NCBI GenBank assembly: GCA_019634575.1
Contig: JAHCAY010000001.1
Span: 2,728,001-2,792,000 of the forward strand
Direction: 5' to 3'
DNA from: Candidatus Didemnitutus sp.
GTDB taxonomy: Bacteria > Verrucomicrobiota > Verrucomicrobiia > Opitutales > Opitutaceae
DNA: 64,000 bases
This document shows, in pieces, positions 36,087-45,696 of the stretch (the first letter of the stretch is position 1; each line of letters starts with the position of its first letter). A model generated the notes under the pieces. The model saw only the letters and a program-made list of their open reading frames with translations, was not told where the DNA came from and ran no database searches. The position numbers and the translations under genes are program-made.

Positions 36087-39000
36087 TCAGAGCGGGCGGA
36101 AGGCGGCGCCGAGTTCGACATCGATGCGCGCGATCGCGCCGCGGCGCGCGAAGAGTTGCGCGATCGCCTCGGCATCCAGCGTGCCGCCGGCCTGTTCCAT
36201 CATCGTGCCGTCGGCGCGGGTCCAGCGGACGCGCGGCTGGCCGCGACCGAATTGATAGATCACCGGGACGCCGCAGAGCGTGAATGCGAGCGCCTGCGCC
36301 GGGACGTAGACGGTGAGTTCGCGGCCGTCGGGCTGGGCAAGCGTGAGCGTGGCGGGCGCGGCGGTGAATTCGCCGGCGCGCAGGAAGGTGGGCTGGAACG
36401 CGACCGTGCCGTTGGCGATGCGGACGCCGAGCTCGCCGGCGCGGGTGAGGATTTCCTCCTTCACCTGGCCGGTCATGCCGGGTTGTTGCGCGCCGCTGTG
36501 GCCGGGCGTGTGCGAGTAGGGATCGGTCGGGAACGCGCCGTAGACGGCGGGCGTCTTGTTGAAGCCGAGACCGGCGCGGATGTCGTAATAGTGCTCGGTG
36601 AGCGCGGCGGATTCGGGCGCGGACTGCGCCTGCGCGGCGAGCAGGTTTTCCTGCACCGCGAGGAGGAGTTTCGCGACCATGTGCCAGTAGATGCAGCCGA
36701 GGCCTTCATAGCCGAACATGCTGCCGCTGCGGCCGGTGAAGGCGTGGTGGTTGAAGACGCGTTCGTAGGTCTCCTCGACGCGGGTGGCGTGCAGGCGCAC
36801 CAAGTCGGACCAGCGCGCATCGGCGGCGAGCTCGCGGAGGCGAGCGCGCAGGCCGTCGCCGTTGGTGAGATCGGCTTGGAAGCGATGCACGCCCGCGGCG
36901 TCGCGCAGCACGAGGCGCGTGTCGCCGGCGGCGAGCAACGCCTGCAACAGCGGCAAAGCGGCGACGGCATCGGCGGGGATCACGGCGCGATCGAGGAAGG
37001 TGGGGAGCTGCCGGTCCGGGTAGAGCACGTAGCTGTGTTGATCGGCGCGGTAGAGCGCGCTGGCGCGCAGGGTGCGGAGGAGGTCGACGACTTCAGCCGG
37101 CGAGAGCAGGCCGGAGCTGAGGATCGCGACCTGGCCTTCGAGCATCGGGTAGAGTTCCTTGATGCGGAGGGTGCGCGGCTCGTCGGAAAATTCGAGGCGC
37201 AGGTAGGCTTCGTAGAGTCCGTCGGCGCGGCGTCCGCCGCGCAGCGTGTGGTCGACATGCTGGAGCGCGAGCGTGACGACGGCAGCGATCTCGCTCGGCG
37301 CGAGGGTAAGCGGCTCGCCGGGGCCGCCGCGATAGACGGCTTCGCGGTAATCGGAGCCGGCTTGCGCGAGAGCGTCGAGGAGGCTGCGACGTTGGGCGTC
37401 GCTCGCGGCGGGTTGGTCGAGGATGTCGCGGTGTTGCGCGAGGGCGGCGTGGACGTGTTGGAGGAGCGCGCGCACGTGACTCGAGAGCGCGACCGGCTCG
37501 GTGCCGAGCGCTGGGACCCACTCGTCGCGGAGCTGGGCGAGCATGCGGCGCAGGTAGCAGAGCGTGACGAAGGAGACGCCGTAGCCGACGAGGGCGTTGT
37601 TGGCGTCGTTCCACTCGGGGCGCTGCGTGTTCATCCAGATGCCGGCGCCGGCGACGTAGTTGGTCAGGCGCGTGAGCGTGAGCAGCAGGAGTTTTTCCGT
37701 GAGATTGACGTGGCGCACGCGGCCGGACGCGTCGGCGAGCAGGCGGGCGTCGGAGCCTTCGGTCTTGGCGCGGGCGAGGATTTCGCGGTGGAGCGCGGTG
37801 TCGAAACGGATCGTCTCGCGGGGATTGCGGCGCAGATCGGCGTAGGGCGCGATGCGGTAGGGGACGTTCGCGTAGGTGAATTGCGGGGCGCGGAGCGCGG
37901 CGTGGAGCTGGCCGGGGTGGAAGCGCGCGGACCACTCGAGGAGTTTTTGGAGATAGATGACTTGGTGGTCGCCCCAATAGCCGATCGACGACCACGGGTC
38001 TTCGTGATCGGGGACTTCCCAATCGATGCCGGTGTGCGAGATGCGGTAGGGGTTGTAGCCGTCGGCAGTGGAGGCGTTGAGGAACTTGGCGATGGCGCCG
38101 TCGACGAAGCCCGGGTAGCTCGTGCAGAGCGCCTCCCAATTCTGGAAAATGTCGCGCCAGTTGCCTTCGTGCGCGAGGACGCGTTCGCCGCGGGCGTCGC
38201 GCACGCGGATGCTGAAGCGGTTCCACGGGCGGCTCGGATCGCCGTGGCGGCGGCTGAAGGTGAGCGGAAGGTATTCGCGGGCGAGGCGGGCGAGGTCGGG
38301 ATCGTTTTGCGCGGAGGCCGTGGTGACGAGCTCGTCGCACGCGATGGTGGCGGGCAATTGCTCGAGCCAGGCAGCGTGCCGCGTGGCGACGGCAGTGCTG
38401 TGCGTGTGCACGAACGCGGCGAAGTCCGCCGCGGGCGCGCGCATGTCGTCGACGAAGACGCCGCCGCGCATGACGTTGAAGAGGACGTTGGCGAAGTGAT
38501 GCGCGGCGGTGGTTTCCTCGCCGCTGAGTTGCGCGCCGTCGGCGGCGCCGACGATGGCGCGGAGGCGCTGCGTGGCGGCGGCGATGGCGGGCGCGATTTG
38601 CGCGGGCAATTCGCCGCGAACGAGCGTGGCGTGGCGGCGCACGACTTCGGCCTGCGTGAGGTCGGTGTCGACGACCATCGTCCAGTCCTGCTGCGCGTCG
38701 GGTGCGAGCGTGAGCGTGGCGGCGAGGCCGTAGGCGCCGCGGACGCCGCGGGCGCCGCGGGCGCGGGTCTCGGTCGCGGCCGGTTCGCCGTGTTCGTGCG
38801 CGGCGATGGCGCGGTCGGAGAGCAACACGCGCGCGTTCGGCAGCCCGTGCGACCAGACGGCGGTGGCGAGGAGCGACTCGAGCGGGATGGCGCGATCGAC
38901 GATGCCGGCGGCGAGGGAGTAGACGGCGAAGGTGGAGCCGGGGAGAAGTTCGGCGGTCTTGTAGGCGTCGGCGAGGCAGGAGCTGCCGCTTTGGAGGCGG

Positions 39001-39557
39001 CTGTTGACGCCGGGCGGGAGGAGGTTGCGCAGGCTGTCGACGACGCGGATCTCGCGGGCGGTGCGCGCGAGGTTCAGCAACTGGCATTGGCGCACGAAGC
39101 CGTGCGGCTCGGCGGTGGACCAGCCGTAGCGGAAGACGAGCTCGAGCGCGTGGTGCGTCTCCTCGAACCAGAGGCGGTCGCCTTCGACGCTCTTGTAGAG
39201 GCGGCGCGAGACGGGGTGCAGTTCGTCGGTGTGCGGGGCGAAGGGTTCCCAGAGCACGGCGTCTTCGCCCGTGCCGACGCGGAGCATCGTGGCCGGTCCG
39301 CTGAGGCCGGCGCTGTCGTAGATCTTGTCGACGGTCGTGTAGGGAAAGATCGCGTGGTCGGCGTCGGCACGGCCGGCGGTCAGCGCGCCGTTGCTGGCGA
39401 CGAAGGCCCAGAGATCGGACGCGCTGACGAGATTGATGAAGAACGTCGGGAGCGACTGCGCCTCGTCGATGCGGTAGAAGCGACCGCCGAAGGCGTCGAC
39501 AAAAGTGCCGCGGGCGGCGGCGGGGACGTTACGGGTGTCTCGAAGGACGGACGACAT
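36087..39557 (-). CDS. Large cytoplasmic (alpha/alpha)6-type protein, candidate glycan phosphorylase related to GH94
   Basis: A 1156-residue protein with no signal peptide. I do not recognise a firm family. The centre carries EGNWRDIFQNWEAL, then FVDGAIAKFLNASTADGYNPYR, followed by GIDWEVPDHEDPWSSIGYWGDHQVIYL (both in part), a pattern of helices with conserved Trp and acidic residues as in GH94-clan phosphorylases. The C-terminal part ends in a beta-rich domain (about 1060-1156), also seen in those enzymes. The length matches the large beta-1,3-glucan phosphorylases (GH149/GH161) as I recall them, and the next gene is GH17-like. I chose ATG 39557; a TTG six codons upstream is an alternative. 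It lies 60 bp after lacI. Confidence 0.5.
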   Translation of the reverse strand: MSSVLRDTRNVPAAARGTFVDAFGGRFYRIDEAQSLPTFFINLVSASDLWAFVASNGALTAGRADADHAIFPYTTVDKIYDSAGLSGPATMLRVGTGEDAVLWEPFAPHTDELHPVSRRLYKSVEGDRLWFEETHHALELVFRYGWSTAEPHGFVRQCQLLNLARTAREIRVVDSLRNLLPPGVNSRLQSGSSCLADAYKTAELLPGSTFAVYSLAAGIVDRAIPLESLLATAVWSHGLPNARVLLSDRAIAAHEHGEPAATETRARGARGVRGAYGLAATLTLAPDAQQDWTMVVDTDLTQAEVVRRHATLVRGELPAQIAPAIAAATQRLRAIVGAADGAQLSGEETTAAHHFANVLFNVMRGGVFVDDMRAPAADFAAFVHTHSTAVATRHAAWLEQLPATIACDELVTTASAQNDPDLARLAREYLPLTFSRRHGDPSRPWNRFSIRVRDARGERVLAHEGNWRDIFQNWEALCTSYPGFVDGAIAKFLNASTADGYNPYRISHTGIDWEVPDHEDPWSSIGYWGDHQVIYLQKLLEWSARFHPGQLHAALRAPQFTYANVPYRIAPYADLRRNPRETIRFDTALHREILARAKTEGSDARLLADASGRVRHVNLTEKLLLLTLTRLTNYVAGAGIWMNTQRPEWNDANNALVGYGVSFVTLCYLRRMLAQLRDEWVPALGTEPVALSSHVRALLQHVHAALAQHRDILDQPAASDAQRRSLLDALAQAGSDYREAVYRGGPGEPLTLAPSEIAAVVTLALQHVDHTLRGGRRADGLYEAYLRLEFSDEPRTLRIKELYPMLEGQVAILSSGLLSPAEVVDLLRTLRASALYRADQHSYVLYPDRQLPTFLDRAVIPADAVAALPLLQALLAAGDTRLVLRDAAGVHRFQADLTNGDGLRARLRELAADARWSDLVRLHATRVEETYERVFNHHAFTGRSGSMFGYEGLGCIYWHMVAKLLLAVQENLLAAQAQSAPESAALTEHYYDIRAGLGFNKTPAVYGAFPTDPYSHTPGHSGAQQPGMTGQVKEEILTRAGELGVRIANGTVAFQPTFLRAGEFTAAPATLTLAQPDGRELTVYVPAQALAFTLCGVPVIYQFGRGQPRVRWTRADGTMMEQAGGTLDAEAIAQLFARRGAIARIDVELGAAFRPL

Positions 39558-39617
39558 GGCGAGGGGGCCGGTCAACCTTTGCCGAGCGCGGAGCGGCGCG
39601 GTTGGGCGGGCGAAAAA

Positions 39618-40673
39618 TCAGGCGCGTCGGGGTGGGGCGATGGACTGGCCTTCCACCAGTTTCGCTTCCACGAGGATTTTCCGGCGCGGGGAATTGGGAT
39701 GAACGATGCGGTTGAGGAGGCGGGAGATGCCGGCGATGCCGATGTCCTCGTGCGGGACTTGCATCGAGGTGACGCGGCGGAGGTGCGGCGGCGGCTCGAG
39801 GCCGTCGAAGCCGGTGATGGAAATATCCTCGGGCACACGGATGCCGCGCACCTGGAGATCGGCCATCAGTTGGTAGGCCTGGTGATCGGCGGCGCAGACC
39901 CACGCGGTGACGCCGCTCTCGCGCGCGTGGTGCATGACGGCGTCGCAGAGTTGCGGGTTGGAGAGGCGAGGGGAGTCGCGGTGGATGTTGAGCACCCAGG
40001 ACGGGTTGAATTCGAGACCGAGGCTGAAGAGGCCCTCGACGTAGCCGCCGAAGCGTTGCAGCGCCCAGTGTCCGCCGACGGGATAATGCCAGGTGAGATA
40101 GCCGATACGCTGGTGCCCCGCGGCCGCGAGCTGGCGCACGAGCGTGACCATCGCGGTGTCCTCGTCGGTGTCGATCGTGTCGACGAGCGGGTTGGCGTAG
40201 TTTTCGAGGAGCGAGACGGTGGAGATTTTTTTCGCGATCGCTTCGACGGCCGGCTCCGCGAACGGATAAATGAGCAACACGCCGCGCCAGTCGCCGCCGC
40301 GGATGTGCCGGAAAACCGGCTGCCGCGTCGCGGCGGGATCGAACTCGCCGGGCGGTTGATAATGGATGTCGACCTTCACGCGTTCGACCTCCGCGCATTC
40401 GCGAATGCCTTTGAGCAGATACGGAAAGGTGGCCAGCGCGACGTTTTCGGCGGGCACGCCGATCAACACGCCGAGCGTCACGTCGCGAATCGCCGCCTGC
40501 GCGCGGCGGGCGCGCCGTCCGGGCGACTGGCGATAGCCGAGCTCATCCGCCATTTCGAGGACCTTGGCCCGAGTGTCGGCGCTGATCGCGGGATGATTGG
40601 CCAAGCTGCGCGAAACCGTGGTGCGCGAGACGTTCAGCCGCTTGGCGATCAAACCTTGATTCGGAGACTCCAT
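39618..40673 (-). CDS. LacI-family transcriptional regulator
   Basis: The protein is 351 residues. The N-terminal helix-turn-helix reads LIAKRLNVSRTTVSRSLANHPAISADTR (in part), followed by the hinge helix, then a periplasmic-binding-protein-like sugar domain (about 65-340) with ISITGFDGLE near the C-terminus. It heads the minus-strand operon and is divergent from the TonB receptor gene, so it probably controls both transcripts and itself. Three GTGCAC palindromes upstream are candidate operators. The inducer is unknown. Confidence 0.9.
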   Translation of the reverse strand: MESPNQGLIAKRLNVSRTTVSRSLANHPAISADTRAKVLEMADELGYRQSPGRRARRAQAAIRDVTLGVLIGVPAENVALATFPYLLKGIRECAEVERVKVDIHYQPPGEFDPAATRQPVFRHIRGGDWRGVLLIYPFAEPAVEAIAKKISTVSLLENYANPLVDTIDTDEDTAMVTLVRQLAAAGHQRIGYLTWHYPVGGHWALQRFGGYVEGLFSLGLEFNPSWVLNIHRDSPRLSNPQLCDAVMHHARESGVTAWVCAADHQAYQLMADLQVRGIRVPEDISITGFDGLEPPPHLRRVTSMQVPHEDIGIAGISRLLNRIVHPNSPRRKILVEAKLVEGQSIAPPRRA

Positions 40674-40726
40674 TGGGGGCGCGCCACGCTCTTTTTCGGG
40701 GTGAATGCGGGCGACGAGTGGATGTT

Positions 40727-40738
40727 ATTGTGCACGCG
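40727..40738. promoter_or_regulatory. Candidate LacI-type operator O1 (GTGCAC)
   Basis: GTGCAC palindrome at 40730-40735 in the context TTGTGCACGC, 57 bp upstream of the lacI start. Confidence 0.4.
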
Positions 40739-40763
40739 TATGGCTGTTTCAAGGACGAATTTT

Positions 40764-40775
40764 TTAGTGCACATA
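40764..40775. promoter_or_regulatory. Candidate LacI-type operator O2 (GTGCAC)
   Basis: GTGCAC at 40767-40772 in the context TTTAGTGCACATAA; it shares GTGCACAT with the third copy. Confidence 0.45.
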
Positions 40776-40897
40776 AATGAAGATTTTAGCGCGAATAGGC
40801 AGCCCTAAGGTCGGCTTGATCGATATTAACCTATTGATTTTCAGTGATGAAAAATCAAAAAGCGCCCGACGTAATATCAGTAAGTTTTGCGCAATAC

Positions 40898-40911
40898 TTT
40901 GTGCACATTAC
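40898..40911. promoter_or_regulatory. Candidate LacI-type operator O3 (GTGCAC)
   Basis: GTGCAC at 40901-40906 in the context TTTGTGCACATTA, 8 bp upstream of the -35-like box of the TonB receptor promoter. Confidence 0.45.
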
Positions 40912-40913
40912 TG

Positions 40914-40942
40914 TTGACCAAATCGCACAACATGCCTGCAAT
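40914..40942 (+). promoter_or_regulatory. Candidate sigma-70 promoter of the TonB receptor gene
   Basis: TTGACC (40914-40919), 17 bp, TGCAAT (40937-40942). Good -35 and spacing, weak -10. This would leave a leader of about 130 bases. Confidence 0.4.
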
Positions 40943-41079
40943 TCGACCGTCGGCTCACCCTCCCCGAGCCGATGCTGTCCCCGCCGTCATCCCCACTCCG
41001 TCTGGCCGCCTCGCATGAGCGCGGCCTGCGCGACGCCGGATTCCGGCGGTAGCAGGCACGACCTCAACTCTGCTCCATC

Positions 41080-44043
41080 ATGCACCCCAAGCTGAACCCA
41101 ATCCGCGACGCCGGATTCAAATCGTGTTTGGCCGCACTGCTGATCGCTTCGACCCCGAGCTTTGCTCAGGCCCAAGCGGCGGCGACGGACAACACCGCGG
41201 CCCCCGCCGCCACGAAGAACGAGGAAGAGGCCATCCAGCTCTCTCCTTTCACCGTCACCACGGACAAGGACAAGGGCTACCGCGCCACCAACACCACCTC
41301 CGGCACGCGCCTCAACACCGCGATCAAGGACCTCCCGATGCCCATCGAGGTCATCACGGAGCAATTCATCCGCGACACCGGCTCGAAGGACCTGCGCGAA
41401 ACCCTCCGCTACAGCGCCGGCATCCAGCTGCAGTCGCAAAACGACTGGGGCACCACGCAAGGCTGGGCCGCCACCACGCCGGGTCGCATCAATAATCCCG
41501 AGGGCAGCACCGCCACCGCCGACCAATCGCGCGTGAAGATCCGCGGCTTCCTCACCGAAGCCTCGCTGCGCGACGGCTTCCGCCGCCAGAACTCCACCGA
41601 CTCGGTCAATCTCGCCCGCGTCGAAGTCATCCGCGGCCCCTCCTCGCTCCTCTACGGCGTCGGCAACTTCGGCGGCGTGGTGAACTACCTCGTCAAGCAA
41701 CCCAGCAAGAAATCCGGCGGCGACGTCTCGCTCGAAGTCGGCAGCTGGGGCCTCATCCGCGGCACCATCGACTATACCGGACCCGTTTCCGACACCGTCG
41801 ACTACCGCCTCACCGCCGCCTACCAGCGCACCGACGACTACACCGACTACAAGAAGGAGAACCACTACTTCGTCGCGCCCATCGTCACCTGGCAGCCGTT
41901 CAAGGACACGAAAATCACCTTCGACACCGAGTTCGGCAAACAGAACCGCAGCGGCATCGGCTTCCAGAACATCCGCGCCGTGCCGACCGGCTTCGTGAAC
42001 AGCTCCGACGGCTACAACGGCGGCTTCCTCACCCCCGCCGGTCGCAACCCGAAGGAATTCCGCTGGAGCGGCCCCGACACCTTCAACGACAGCAAGGCCT
42101 GGAATCTCCTCTTCAAACTTGAGCAGAAGCTCGCCGAGAACCTCTACTTCAACCTCGGCTACAACAACTCGAAGTTCAGCTACGACCAGCTCGACGTCTC
42201 CGCCTCGCTCCAGACGCCCGGCACCTCCACGCCCGCGTGGGCCATCGCCAACATCGTCTACGTTCCCCTCGTCGCCGGCCAGAGCGGCTTCCCCACCGGA
42301 TCGCAACCCGCCACCATCGGCTATCAGTGGAACGCCTCCACCGAAGACGACAAACACGAGCAGATCCGCGCCGACCTCACCTACAAGCTCGACCTCTTCG
42401 AGACCTCCAAGTGGTTCAAGCTGGAAAACACCTTCCTCGCCGGCCTGAACTACACCAGCGAAAGCTACGAGAACGTCATCCGCGGCACCCCGTATGACCG
42501 CAACATGTTCAAGAGCCCGGCCGACAGCGGGCCGTTCCGCGCCGGCAAGCAAGCCGACGGCTCAGCCGACTACGCCATGGTCGACCTCTTCCATCAGATC
42601 CAGAAGACCAAGGACTCCGCCCTCTACGCCGTCTACCAAGGCAAGCTCCTCGACGAATGGGTCACGCTCATCGCCGGTGTCCGCAAGGACCGCAGCTGGA
42701 ATAAATTCTGGCACTACAACCCGCAATGGGGCGCCGGCAACGTCGGCCACAACCAAGGCTACGACGAGAAACCCGTTGAACAATACGGCGAGCCCAGCAA
42801 GGACACGACCTACCAATACGGCATCGACGTCCGCCTCACCCGCAGCGGCAGCCTCTCGCTCTACGCGATGAAGGCCGAGTCCAGCCTCCCGAATTACGAC
42901 GGCGCGAAGGACTTCTACGGCAACGTCATCAAAGCCGCCCTCGGCGAGGATAAGGAAGTCGGCCTCAAATTCGACCTCTGGAACGGCCGCGTCTCCGGCA
43001 CGATCTCGAAGTTCCAGATCACCCGCACCCGCGTCGGCATCGGCAACCCCGGCGCCATCTGGTGGGCGCCCACGGCTTCGGGCACCTCTTACTTCAACCC
43101 GAGCAAGAATATCGTCTACCAGGCCAACGACCTGAATCCGACCAACAATGGCTGGAACGCCGCCGTCGTCGCCTCCACCGCGCAGTGGAACGCCGCCGTC
43201 GCCGCCGGCGCCGCCTATCAAGCCACCAACTCCGCCGGCAACACCAACTGGTATGTCAACGCTTCGGCGCCGACCGGCGCCGCGCTCATGGACGCCGTGT
43301 TCGCCAACGCCATCAGCACCAATTCCACCGGCTGGTGGGGCTGGATCTACAACTTCGACAACCTGACCAACAACGCGACCGTCGACTACAACGGTGCCTC
43401 GCCCCCTGGACCGACTGGCGGCCGCTCCGTCCCGCTCGGCTCCGATCGCTCCGAAGGTTGGGACGCGCAAGTCCTCCTCTCGCCGACCGACAACCTCCAG
43501 ATCGCGCTCTCGTATTCGCACGTCGACAAGACCGTCCTCAACGCCTCCGCGTGGGCGAAGTATCCCTACCCGCAGGACCGCTGGGCGATCTGGTATGCTC
43601 CGATCGATTGGGCCGACGGCGGCACCGCCGCTTCGAAGCGCTTCACCGATCCCACCGACACCTCGACGCACATCTCCTTCGGCAACGGCCTCACGCTCGA
43701 CGACACCCCGAAGAGCCAGAGCTCCGCTTGGGTGAACTACCAGTTCCCGAAGGCCAGCGCGTTCAAGGGCTTCTCCCTCGGCGCCGGCGTCGTCCACACC
43801 GGTTCGGGCGTCATCTACCCGACCTACTTCAGCCAGCCGAAGGACGCCAACGGCAACGTGATCTTCCTGAACTCGAAGGCCAAGACCGTCTGGAACGGCA
43901 TGGCGCGTTACGAGTTCAAGATCCGCGGCCACGACGCCTCGCTCCAACTCAACATCGACAACCTGACCAACAACACCGACTACTACGGCTTCATTGCTCA
44001 GGCTCCGCGGCGCTTCTCGCTCACCTATTCGCAGAAACTGTGA
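41080..44043 (+). CDS. TonB-dependent outer-membrane receptor
   Basis: The protein is 987 residues. The signal peptide ends near residue 32 (ASTPSFAQAQA). Residues 52-60 (AIQLSPFTV) look like the TonB-box region. The plug domain follows (GTRLNTAIKDLPMPIEVIT, VKIRGF, VEVIRGPSSLLYGVGNFGGVVNY, in part), then a beta-barrel ending in the C-terminal aromatic strand RRFSLTYSQKL. It imports a glycan fragment or siderophore; the sugar-gene context favours a carbohydrate. There is no SusD-like partner. It is divergent from lacI, and a terminator follows directly. Confidence 0.92.
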   Translation: MHPKLNPIRDAGFKSCLAALLIASTPSFAQAQAAATDNTAAPAATKNEEEAIQLSPFTVTTDKDKGYRATNTTSGTRLNTAIKDLPMPIEVITEQFIRDTGSKDLRETLRYSAGIQLQSQNDWGTTQGWAATTPGRINNPEGSTATADQSRVKIRGFLTEASLRDGFRRQNSTDSVNLARVEVIRGPSSLLYGVGNFGGVVNYLVKQPSKKSGGDVSLEVGSWGLIRGTIDYTGPVSDTVDYRLTAAYQRTDDYTDYKKENHYFVAPIVTWQPFKDTKITFDTEFGKQNRSGIGFQNIRAVPTGFVNSSDGYNGGFLTPAGRNPKEFRWSGPDTFNDSKAWNLLFKLEQKLAENLYFNLGYNNSKFSYDQLDVSASLQTPGTSTPAWAIANIVYVPLVAGQSGFPTGSQPATIGYQWNASTEDDKHEQIRADLTYKLDLFETSKWFKLENTFLAGLNYTSESYENVIRGTPYDRNMFKSPADSGPFRAGKQADGSADYAMVDLFHQIQKTKDSALYAVYQGKLLDEWVTLIAGVRKDRSWNKFWHYNPQWGAGNVGHNQGYDEKPVEQYGEPSKDTTYQYGIDVRLTRSGSLSLYAMKAESSLPNYDGAKDFYGNVIKAALGEDKEVGLKFDLWNGRVSGTISKFQITRTRVGIGNPGAIWWAPTASGTSYFNPSKNIVYQANDLNPTNNGWNAAVVASTAQWNAAVAAGAAYQATNSAGNTNWYVNASAPTGAALMDAVFANAISTNSTGWWGWIYNFDNLTNNATVDYNGASPPGPTGGRSVPLGSDRSEGWDAQVLLSPTDNLQIALSYSHVDKTVLNASAWAKYPYPQDRWAIWYAPIDWADGGTAASKRFTDPTDTSTHISFGNGLTLDDTPKSQSSAWVNYQFPKASAFKGFSLGAGVVHTGSGVIYPTYFSQPKDANGNVIFLNSKAKTVWNGMARYEFKIRGHDASLQLNIDNLTNNTDYYGFIAQAPRRFSLTYSQKL

Positions 44044-44067
44044 GCCGCGTCCGCTGATCGTTTCCCC

Positions 44068-44102
44068 GCGCGCACCGATTCGATTTCGGTGCGCGCTTTT
44101 TT
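44068..44102 (+). terminator. Rho-independent terminator after the TonB receptor gene
   Basis: An 11-bp perfect stem (44068-44078 with 44086-44096), 7-base loop, then TTTTTT. Strong; it separates the receptor from the downstream uptake genes or attenuates read-through. Confidence 0.92.
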
Positions 44103-44240
44103 ATGCACCATTCGCGCAAAAACATCGCGAGCCCAGGACGGCTCCGCAAAATCCCACCCACGCACGCGCGGGAATTTGCAACCACGGCACAGCGCGCGGC
44201 GCGCTCCGCTGTTAGCGTCAACCCCTAACCTCGCTCCCCC

Positions 44241-45677
44241 GTGTCGTCCGTCCCCGAACGTCTCTCCTTCCGTGAAAAACTCGCCTACGGCCTCGGCGAT
44301 ACCGCGTCGAATTTCTACTTCGCGCTCTTCAACGGATTTCTCGTCTATTACTACACCGACGTCTTCGGCCTGACGCCCGGCGCCGCCGGCAGCGTTGCCG
44401 GCCTCGTGCCCTCGCTCGTCTCCTGGCTCATCCCGCTCATCGGCCTGCTCGCCGATCGCACCCACACACGCTGGGGCCAGTTCCGCCCGTATCTCCTCTG
44501 GGCCGCGATTCCCTACGGTGTCGCCGGCTACGTGATGTTCTCCAATCCCGCGCTCAGCCCGGGCGCCAAGGTCGGCTTCGCCTACGTCACCTACGCCGCC
44601 ACGCTCATCGCCTACCTGACGATCAACACGCCCTACTCCGCGCTCATGGGCGTCATGTCGCCGTCCTCCGAAGAGCGCACCGATCTTTCCGCCTATCGCT
44701 TCGCCTGCGCCTTTACCGGCAGCCTCATCATCGGCACCTACGTGCCGTTCTTCAAAGACCACTTCGGCGCCACCGAAGCCGAAAGCTTCCGCAACCTGAT
44801 GGCCGTGTTCGCCGTGATCTCCGTCGCGATGTTCCTCTACACCTTCTGGAACACCCGCGAACGCGTCGCCGCGCCGGTCAGCGCCCAGCAATCCGTCGCC
44901 ACCGACCTCCGCGATCTCTCGCGCAACGTCCCGTGGCTGATCCTGTTCTTCGCCGGCTTCCTCACCCTCGCCAACGTCGGTCTCCGCTCCGGCGCGACGG
45001 TTTATTATTTCAAATACATCGTCGGCGACGACGCGCTGCGCGGCTTCGATGAATTCTTCGGGCCGTTCGCGCGCGTGCTCGCCTTCCTGAAAATTTCCTC
45101 GTCCGGCCTCGGCCTCTACAACTTCGCCGGCGGCCTCGCGTTCATCATCGGCTCGCTCTGCACGAAGCTCTTCCTGCGCTTCTTCTCCCGCCGCCCGCTG
45201 ATGATCACGCTCACGATCCTCAACGCGCTCGCGATGGCCGCCTTCTTCGCCGTCGATCCGCACAACCTCGCCGTCCTCGCCGCGCTGAACATCTTCGCCT
45301 CCTTCGTCGCCGGCCCGACGCCCGCCATCGTCTGGTCGTTCTACGCCGACACCGCCGACTTCGGCGAATGGAAGTTCGGCCGCCGCAGCACCGGACTCGT
45401 CTTCTCCGCCGCCGTGCTCGCGCAAAAAGTCGGCCTCGCCCTCGGCACCGCCATGCTCGGCTGGCTCCTCAGCTACTACGGCTACGTCGCCAACGCCGTG
45501 CAGACGCCCCGCGCCATCACCGGCATCTACCTCGTCTTCGCCGTGCTCCCCGGCACCTTCGCGCTGCTCAGCGGTATCGCCATCTTCTTCTACAAGCTCG
45601 ACGAACCGACCGTGAAACAGATCGAGCGCGACCTCGCCGCCCGCAAGGCCGCTGCGCCCGCCGCCGCCACTTCCTGA
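44241..45677 (+). CDS. GPH-family (glycoside/pentoside/hexuronide) cation symporter
   Basis: A 478-residue inner-membrane transporter with 12 helices, starting at GTG 44241. The GPH signature is at the N-terminus (LSFREKLAYGLGDTASNFYFAL), with DRTHTRWGQFRPYLLW after helix 2 and SFYADTADFGEWKFGRRSTGLVFSA (in part) in the second half. It probably brings a glycoside through the inner membrane with H+ or Na+. The GH30 gene starts 19 bp after it, so they form an operon. Confidence 0.9.
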   Translation: MSSVPERLSFREKLAYGLGDTASNFYFALFNGFLVYYYTDVFGLTPGAAGSVAGLVPSLVSWLIPLIGLLADRTHTRWGQFRPYLLWAAIPYGVAGYVMFSNPALSPGAKVGFAYVTYAATLIAYLTINTPYSALMGVMSPSSEERTDLSAYRFACAFTGSLIIGTYVPFFKDHFGATEAESFRNLMAVFAVISVAMFLYTFWNTRERVAAPVSAQQSVATDLRDLSRNVPWLILFFAGFLTLANVGLRSGATVYYFKYIVGDDALRGFDEFFGPFARVLAFLKISSSGLGLYNFAGGLAFIIGSLCTKLFLRFFSRRPLMITLTILNALAMAAFFAVDPHNLAVLAALNIFASFVAGPTPAIVWSFYADTADFGEWKFGRRSTGLVFSAAVLAQKVGLALGTAMLGWLLSYYGYVANAVQTPRAITGIYLVFAVLPGTFALLSGIAIFFYKLDEPTVKQIERDLAARKAAAPAAATS

Positions 45678-45696
45678 TTTTCCGTCCCTGATTCCC

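Larger units (their letters stand above)
40674..41079. other. 406-bp divergent regulatory region, no gene seen
   Basis: The left two thirds are clearly richer in A/T than the surroundings. The region carries three GTGCAC palindromes, a promoter-like pair for the TonB receptor, and an 8-bp hairpin TTGATTTT/AAAATCAA (40834-40841, 40851-40858). No protein-like reading frame is present. Confidence 0.7.

Noticed and set aside
35943..40808. Very long plus-strand open frame (1621 codons)
   Set aside because: It runs antisense across three intact genes (GH17-like, phosphorylase-like and lacI). Composition is Gly/Ala/Glu/Val/Arg-biased with no recognisable fold, typical of a GC-rich shadow frame.
28252..41079. 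A dedicated heparan sulfate utilisation locus
   Set aside because: HGSNAT-like and GH89 genes suggest it, but there are no sulfatases, polysaccharide lyases or uronidases in the window, so I keep only the narrower claim about amino-sugar acetylation.
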